Below, one piece after another: positions 59,268-64,000 of a stretch of DNA of 64,000 nt. Position 1 is the stretch's first letter, and each line of letters starts with the position of its first letter. The position numbers and the translations under genes are program-made. The DNA comes from Pseudomonas sp. GM41(2012). Its GTDB lineage: Bacteria > Pseudomonadota > Gammaproteobacteria > Pseudomonadales > Pseudomonadaceae. The stretch lies in contig NZ_AKJN02000008.1 in the NCBI RefSeq assembly GCF_000282315.2, positions 372,001-436,000 on the forward strand. Direction: 5' to 3'. The notes beneath the pieces are model-generated. The model did no database searches, had not been told where the DNA came from, and saw nothing but the letters and a program-made list of their open reading frames with translations.

Positions 59268-61334
59268 ATGAGTTTGCTCAACATCGGGATGTCGGGGCTG
59301 TCAGCCAGCCAATCGTCGTTGATGACGACGGGTAACAACATCGCCAACGTCGATACCGCGGGTTACTCGCGTCAGCAGACCGTGCAGGGCACCAAAGCCT
59401 CGCAGCAGTTCGGCAATGTCTACATCGGCACCGGCACGACCCTGGCCGATGTACGTCGGGTGTACAACAGCTACCTTGACGCCCAACTGCAGACCACCAC
59501 GTCGCTGAACAGCGATTCGGCCGCGTACCTGGGGCAGGTCACGCCGCTGGACACGCTGCTGTCGGACAGCGGCACCGGCCTGAACGGTGCACTGACCAAG
59601 TTCTTCGCCTCGGTGCAGAACGTCAACGCCAAGCCGGGTGACGACGCTTCACGCCAGTTGCTGCTCAGCGATGCCCAGGCCTTGAGCAACCGTTTCAATT
59701 CAGTGTCCAGCCAGTTGAACGCGCAGAACGCGAACATCAATGGCAACCTGACGAACATGGCCGATCAGGTCAACAAACTGGCCGCCACCGTGGCGCAGTT
59801 GAACCAGAAGATTTCCGAAATTTCCAGCTCCGGTGGCATGCCGAACGAGCTGCTCGACGCCCGTAACGAGACCGTGCGCCAGCTCTCGACCTTTACTGGC
59901 GCGCAGATCGTCGAACGCGAAGGTAACGTCGATATCTATCTGGGCAGCGGCCAGCCGCTGGTCATGGGCAACACCGTCAACAAACTTGAAGTCGTGCCGG
60001 GCAAAGACGACCCGAACCGCTTGGCGCTGCAACTCAATCGTGGTTCGAGCACCATCGATATCACGTCGATCATGACCGGTGGCGAAATCGGCGGTTTGCT
60101 GCGCTATCGCAGCACCGTGCTCGACCCGGCCATGAACGAACTGGGTCGCGTCGCTCTGGTCGTCGCCGGTCAGATGAACAGCATTCAGGCCCAGGGCATC
60201 GACAAGAACGGTGACTTCGGTTCGAACCTGTTCAACAGCATCAACAGTGCCGCGCAGATGGCTCAGCGCAGCATCGCCTCCGGTAATAACAGCGTGGGCT
60301 CGGGCAACTTCGATGTCAGCATCGAAGACACTGGCAAGCTGACCATCAACGATTACAAGGTGACGTTCACCAGCGCCACCGACTACACCGTGCAGCGCCT
60401 GCCAGACAACACTGCCATGGGCAGCTTCAGCACGCTGACCACGCCACCGCTGGTGATCGACGGTTTCTCCTTGACGCTTGCCGGTGGCACTGCCGCCGCT
60501 GGTGATACCTTCAAGATCACCCCGACCCGCAACGCGGCCACCAACATCAAGACCGAGATGACCGACTCCAAACGTCTGGCCATCGCGGCACCGTTGGGCG
60601 CTGCCATTGCAGCGAGCGGCAGTGGCAGCGGCACCCTGACGATCCCGGCCAGCGGTCAACCGACCCTGACCACCCAGTTCGATATCTACGACGCGGCGAC
60701 CACCACCGCGATGCAGAACGGCCTGAAAAACTCCACGCCGACCAAGGTGGTATTTGGTGCGGTGTCCGCCGACGGCACCAGCCAGACCTACCAGTTCCTG
60801 GATGCCAAGGGCGGGTTGATCAGCAGCGGCACCATCAAGCCAGGTGAGAGCAACACCCTGAACCTGAGCATTCCGCTCAAGGATGCCACGGGGGCGCCGA
60901 TCCCACCTGCGCCTGCCACTCAGTACACCGCAGCCTTCAGCATGACCATCGCTGGCTCCCCGAGCAACGGTGCCGGGATCAACGTCTCGCTCAGTCAGCC
61001 GGGCAGCCTGGACAACCGTAACGGTACAACCCTGGCCGGTTTGCAGACCGCGCAAACCGTGGACACCGGCTCCGCCAGCAAAGGCATTTCCCTGAACGAC
61101 GCTTACGGCAAACTGGTCGAAGGCGTTGGCTCCAAGGCCGCCCAGGGCAAGCTCGACAGCGCCGCGACCGAAGCCATCCTGGCGAACGCCAAAGGTGCGC
61201 GCGACTCGCTTTCGGGTGTCGACCTCGATGAGGAAACCGGCAACCTGGTCAAGTATCAGCAGTACTACACCGCCTCTTCGCAGATCATCAAGGCTGCGCA
61301 GGAAATCTTCAGCACCCTGATCAACAGCATTTAA
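59268..61334 (+). CDS. flgK: Flagellar hook-filament junction protein FlgK (HAP1)
   Basis: This 688-aa protein begins with the hook-associated N-terminus MSLLNIGMSGLSASQSSLMT and NNIANVDTAGYSRQQTV. It ends with the coiled C-terminal LDEETGNLVKYQQYYTASSQIIKAAQEIF. The central variable region (about 330-590) is long, with Ala/Thr-rich segments, as is common in pseudomonads. It starts 23 bp after flgJ and joins the hook to FlgL and the filament. Confidence 0.97.
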   Translation: MSLLNIGMSGLSASQSSLMTTGNNIANVDTAGYSRQQTVQGTKASQQFGNVYIGTGTTLADVRRVYNSYLDAQLQTTTSLNSDSAAYLGQVTPLDTLLSDSGTGLNGALTKFFASVQNVNAKPGDDASRQLLLSDAQALSNRFNSVSSQLNAQNANINGNLTNMADQVNKLAATVAQLNQKISEISSSGGMPNELLDARNETVRQLSTFTGAQIVEREGNVDIYLGSGQPLVMGNTVNKLEVVPGKDDPNRLALQLNRGSSTIDITSIMTGGEIGGLLRYRSTVLDPAMNELGRVALVVAGQMNSIQAQGIDKNGDFGSNLFNSINSAAQMAQRSIASGNNSVGSGNFDVSIEDTGKLTINDYKVTFTSATDYTVQRLPDNTAMGSFSTLTTPPLVIDGFSLTLAGGTAAAGDTFKITPTRNAATNIKTEMTDSKRLAIAAPLGAAIAASGSGSGTLTIPASGQPTLTTQFDIYDAATTTAMQNGLKNSTPTKVVFGAVSADGTSQTYQFLDAKGGLISSGTIKPGESNTLNLSIPLKDATGAPIPPAPATQYTAAFSMTIAGSPSNGAGINVSLSQPGSLDNRNGTTLAGLQTAQTVDTGSASKGISLNDAYGKLVEGVGSKAAQGKLDSAATEAILANAKGARDSLSGVDLDEETGNLVKYQQYYTASSQIIKAAQEIFSTLINSI

Positions 61335-61347
61335 GGAGTCGTAGCCC

Positions 61348-62916
61348 ATGCGCATTTCTACCGCCCAGTTTTACGAGTCCTCGGCTGCGAACTATCAGAA
61401 GAATTTCGCGAATGTGGTCAAGAGCAGCGAAGAGGCCAGCAGCCTGGTTCGCGTGAACACGGCTGCTGATGATCCGGTCGGCGCTTCGCGCTTGCTGCAA
61501 TTGGGGCAGCAGGCTTCGATGCTCGATCAGTTCTCGAACAACATGACAACGATCAAAGCTACGCTTGGCCAGACCGAAGCGGTGATGACCAGCATCAACA
61601 ACGTGCTGCAGCGCGCCAAGGAACTGGCCCTGGGCGCCGGCAACGCCGGTTATACCGACGCTGACCGCCAGGCCAACGCCTCTGAGCTGGGTCAGATCGA
61701 AGAGCAGCTGCTGAGCCTGATGAACACCAAGGACGAAAACGGAAAATACATCTTCTCCGGATCCAAGGGCGATATCGCACCGTTCTCGCGTAATACCGAT
61801 GGCAGCTACACCTACAACGGTGATCAGGTCACGCTGGACCTGCCGATTGGCGATACCCAGTCGATGGCCACCAACAGCACTGGTTGGGATGTGTTCCAGC
61901 AAGCCATCAACACCAGCCGCACCCAGACTACAATGACCTCGCCAGCCGTCGATGACGGTCGTGTGGTGCTTTCCAACGGTCAGGTGGGCTCCGACGTTAC
62001 CTACAACGCCAAATTCCGCAGTGGCGAACCGTACACAGTGAATTTCGTCAGCGACACGCAGCTGCAAATCACTGACTCGCTGGGTAACGATGTCACCGCC
62101 GAGGCCAGTCAGAACGGCGTGTTCAGTTCCACCGGTGGTGCGGCCACGCAGACTGTCAACTTCCGTGGCGTCGATCTGAAGTTGAACATTAACCTGCAAG
62201 CGGGTGACGTTCCGAGCACGGTGATCACCGGGCACAGTTTCACCCTGGCGGCCAAGCCGGACAGCTTCACTGCGTCCCGCAGCCCAGGTAACCCCTCGGC
62301 GGCGCTGGTCACCGGGACGGCGGTCACCAATAGCACCGACTACCACGCCAGTTTCCCGGGTGGCGGCGCGATCCTCAAGTTTACCAGTGCCACGGATTAC
62401 GATTTGTATGCCACGCCTCTGACCGCTAACAGCACACCGATTTCCAGCGGCACAATGGCGGGTTCCACGGCAACAGCGTCAGGTGTCTCCTTTACTTTGG
62501 CCGGTACACCGGCGGCGGGAGATCAGTTTTCCGTTGCGGTCAACACTCACCAGACGCAAAACGTTCTGGACACTGTCAGTCAGCTCAAAACAGCTCTGTC
62601 GACGCCGACCAACAATAATCCGATAGCCATTCAGAAACTGAACGCGGCAATCGGCTCGGGTGTTGGCAACTTGTCCAGTGGCATCGACCAGTTGGCGTCG
62701 GGTCTCAGCTCCGTGGGTGGTCGCGGCTCATCATTGGTCACCCAGACTGACATCAACCAGAGCCTGGCACTGGCCAATACGCAGACGCAGGGTGCGATTC
62801 GTGATTCGGACCCTGCCGAAGTGATGACCCGTCTGACGCTGCAGCAAACCATGCTTCAAGCCTCGCAACTGGCGTTCAGCAAAATTGCTCAGTTGGGGTT
62901 GTTCAACAAAGTCTGA
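61348..62916 (+). CDS. flgL: Flagellar hook-filament junction protein FlgL (HAP3)
   Basis: This 522-aa flagellin-like protein has the N-terminal MRISTAQFYESSAANYQKNF and VRVNTAADDPVGASRLLQLG. The C-terminal NTQTQGAIRDSDPAEVMTRL and LQQTMLQASQLAFSKIAQLG form the D0/D1-type coiled coil. The central region is expanded compared with enteric FlgL (about 317 aa). It starts 13 bp after flgK with AAGGAG upstream and is the last gene of the operon. Confidence 0.97.
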   Translation: MRISTAQFYESSAANYQKNFANVVKSSEEASSLVRVNTAADDPVGASRLLQLGQQASMLDQFSNNMTTIKATLGQTEAVMTSINNVLQRAKELALGAGNAGYTDADRQANASELGQIEEQLLSLMNTKDENGKYIFSGSKGDIAPFSRNTDGSYTYNGDQVTLDLPIGDTQSMATNSTGWDVFQQAINTSRTQTTMTSPAVDDGRVVLSNGQVGSDVTYNAKFRSGEPYTVNFVSDTQLQITDSLGNDVTAEASQNGVFSSTGGAATQTVNFRGVDLKLNINLQAGDVPSTVITGHSFTLAAKPDSFTASRSPGNPSAALVTGTAVTNSTDYHASFPGGGAILKFTSATDYDLYATPLTANSTPISSGTMAGSTATASGVSFTLAGTPAAGDQFSVAVNTHQTQNVLDTVSQLKTALSTPTNNNPIAIQKLNAAIGSGVGNLSSGIDQLASGLSSVGGRGSSLVTQTDINQSLALANTQTQGAIRDSDPAEVMTRLTLQQTMLQASQLAFSKIAQLGLFNKV

Positions 62917-62922
62917 GTCAAG

Positions 62923-62947
62923 GCCCTCGCGATGTTGTCGCGGGGGC
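62923..62947 (+). terminator. GC-rich hairpin after flgL
   Basis: GCCCTCGCGA pairs with TCGCGGGGGC (one G-T wobble) around TGTTG, 7 bp after the flgL stop. The T-run is lacking directly after it, but a second weak AAAGAC/GTCTTTTTT hairpin follows at 62949-62977. Confidence 0.55.
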
Positions 62948-63040
62948 TAAAGACTGCTGAGTGCAAACCGTCTTTTTTCAGCGGTTCCGGGAACTCCACT
63001 TGTTTAGAGTGAGGTCCCGCCGCTCGAGAGTTCCCCCGCC

Positions 63041-64000
63041 GTGAAACCAGCTCCTCTTGTCACCATCGCCATCCCCGCCTTCAACCCGCAGTTCTTCCAG
63101 ACGGCACTGCAAAGCGCGCTGAATCAGACCTACGCCAATCTTGAAGTGATCGTCTGCGATGACAGTGGTGGCGACGAGATCCGTAAGATCGTCGATGCCT
63201 GTGAGGTGCCTGTCTCGATTCGCCTGCGTTATGTGCGCAATCCGCAGCGCCTGGGTTTTCAGGCCAACCTCATGGCCTGTGCGCAAGAGGCCAGCGGTGA
63301 CTATCTGAAGTTGCTGTGCGACGACGACCAGCTACTCCCTGAATGCATCACTCAACAGATCGTCGGCTTCATCGACCACGAAGACGTCAACCTGGTGACC
63401 GGCCAGCGGCAGTTTTACGACGGTGATTACATCCTGCTTTCTGACCGTGTGGAAAATTGCTGTTTTTCCACGGGTGTCACCTTGTTCAAGGGTGAGGATC
63501 TGCTGGGCATTCTGGAAAGCAGTCTGGTCAATTTTCTCAGTGGCCTCAGCGGGGCGTTGTTGCGAACCCGGCATGCGCTGGAATATTTGCCGGCCCTGAC
63601 TCAGATTGGCGAAGGCTTTATCGCGTGTCTGGACTTCGCCTTGTTTGCCTGCCTGCTACGGCGTGGCAATCTGGTGGTGGTGGGGCAGGTGTTGAGCCTT
63701 GAGCGTTTGCATCCGGCGCGGCTGAGCGATCAGACACCAGTCAAGGCTGCGGTAATGACCGAGCTCGACTGGCTCAAGCAAATGCTTGCCTTGCGCAGTG
63801 GTGAGCCGGCGCCTGCGCCGGGCTGGGTACGTTATCAGGCACTGGCCGATGCGACTGAGGGGCACGCCTATGCCTGGGAAGAAACCGCGCTGGGACGACA
63901 ACTGGGCTTCATTCAAACGATGGTGCACACCCGGGTAGGCGTCAAGAGCGACAGCTTTGCCGACATGTACCGGGAATGGCTGTCGTGCCGTCGTTTGAAA
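63041..64000 (+). CDS. Family 2 glycosyltransferase, 3' end outside the window
   Basis: The first 320 codons of a GT-A fold glycosyltransferase are present. The nucleotide-binding start (VTIAIPAFNPQFFQTALQSAL), VIVCDDSGGDE and the DxD-like metal site (LKLLCDDDQLLPE) are clear. The start is GTG 63041; the upstream ribosome site is weak. Position just after flgL matches the flagellin-glycosylation island found before fliC in many pseudomonads, so a flagellin glycosyl donor role is likely but inferred. Confidence 0.88.
   Translation, partial: MKPAPLVTIAIPAFNPQFFQTALQSALNQTYANLEVIVCDDSGGDEIRKIVDACEVPVSIRLRYVRNPQRLGFQANLMACAQEASGDYLKLLCDDDQLLPECITQQIVGFIDHEDVNLVTGQRQFYDGDYILLSDRVENCCFSTGVTLFKGEDLLGILESSLVNFLSGLSGALLRTRHALEYLPALTQIGEGFIACLDFALFACLLRRGNLVVVGQVLSLERLHPARLSDQTPVKAAVMTELDWLKQMLALRSGEPAPAPGWVRYQALADATEGHAYAWEETALGRQLGFIQTMVHTRVGVKSDSFADMYREWLSCRRLK

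Overview
The window looks like chromosomal DNA from a Pseudomonas of the fluorescens group. GC is high outside a few islands. The gene set is characteristic: a Lap biofilm-adhesin locus, the phhRABC phenylalanine module, an flgFGHIJKL flagellar operon, a Cpx-like two-component system, the scpA-scpB-rluB cluster, and about ten inverted-repeat units of the GTGGGAGCGAGC...GCTCGCTCCCAC kind typical of this group (REP/REPIN-like). I saw no rRNA, tRNA or CRISPR array.

Region 1 (1-18400) is a Lap locus. It holds the start of a LapE-type outer-membrane channel gene (minus strand), a divergent LapA-type RTX adhesin with an N-terminal retention module and a TAAG LapG site, and at the far end lapD (c-di-GMP receptor) and lapG (periplasmic protease). 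The adhesin is short (1712 aa) and carries three exact-length 732-bp tandem repeats. Between it and lapDG sit three very large minus-strand genes of unknown function (about 1211, 660 and 1055 aa), built from a roughly 110-aa Ig-like repeat and/or RCC1-like propeller repeats. They run in the same direction as lapG-lapD.

Region 2 (18400-43000) is mostly housekeeping and accessory core: YbaN, UPF0149, RecQ, MarR, a short FimV-like protein, a SelW-like protein, an EamA exporter with an AraC regulator, an LpxH-like phosphatase, an HD protein, a DUF962 protein, a second AraC regulator, TrkH and a nitroreductase. These are followed by a Cpx-like kinase, Spy-like protein and response regulator set, YciI, YciB, and a PHP-YciO-ScpA-ScpB-RluB run. 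At 41747-42919 a 45-aa peptide gene with a strong ribosome site is followed by a hairpin terminator and then a gene for a divergent M29 aminopeptidase-like protein. This arrangement resembles a peptide natural-product (RiPP) precursor plus processing enzyme and is the best candidate here for an undescribed system.

Region 3 (43000-47400) contains aroP with an unusual small-ORF-containing upstream region. Next comes a lower-GC 1.76-kb cassette of orphan hcp, a DUF4225-like putative type VI effector and a small membrane protein that is probably its immunity protein. The cassette is flanked by a roughly 65-bp imperfect direct repeat that copies the end of aroP and its terminator. A decayed alpha/beta-hydrolase fragment follows.

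Region 4 (47400-64000) contains arfB, an MFS transporter, two very small genes, phhC-phhB-phhA with divergent phhR, then flgFGHIJKL behind a good sigma-54 promoter motif, and the start of a family 2 glycosyltransferase that may begin a flagellin-glycosylation locus.
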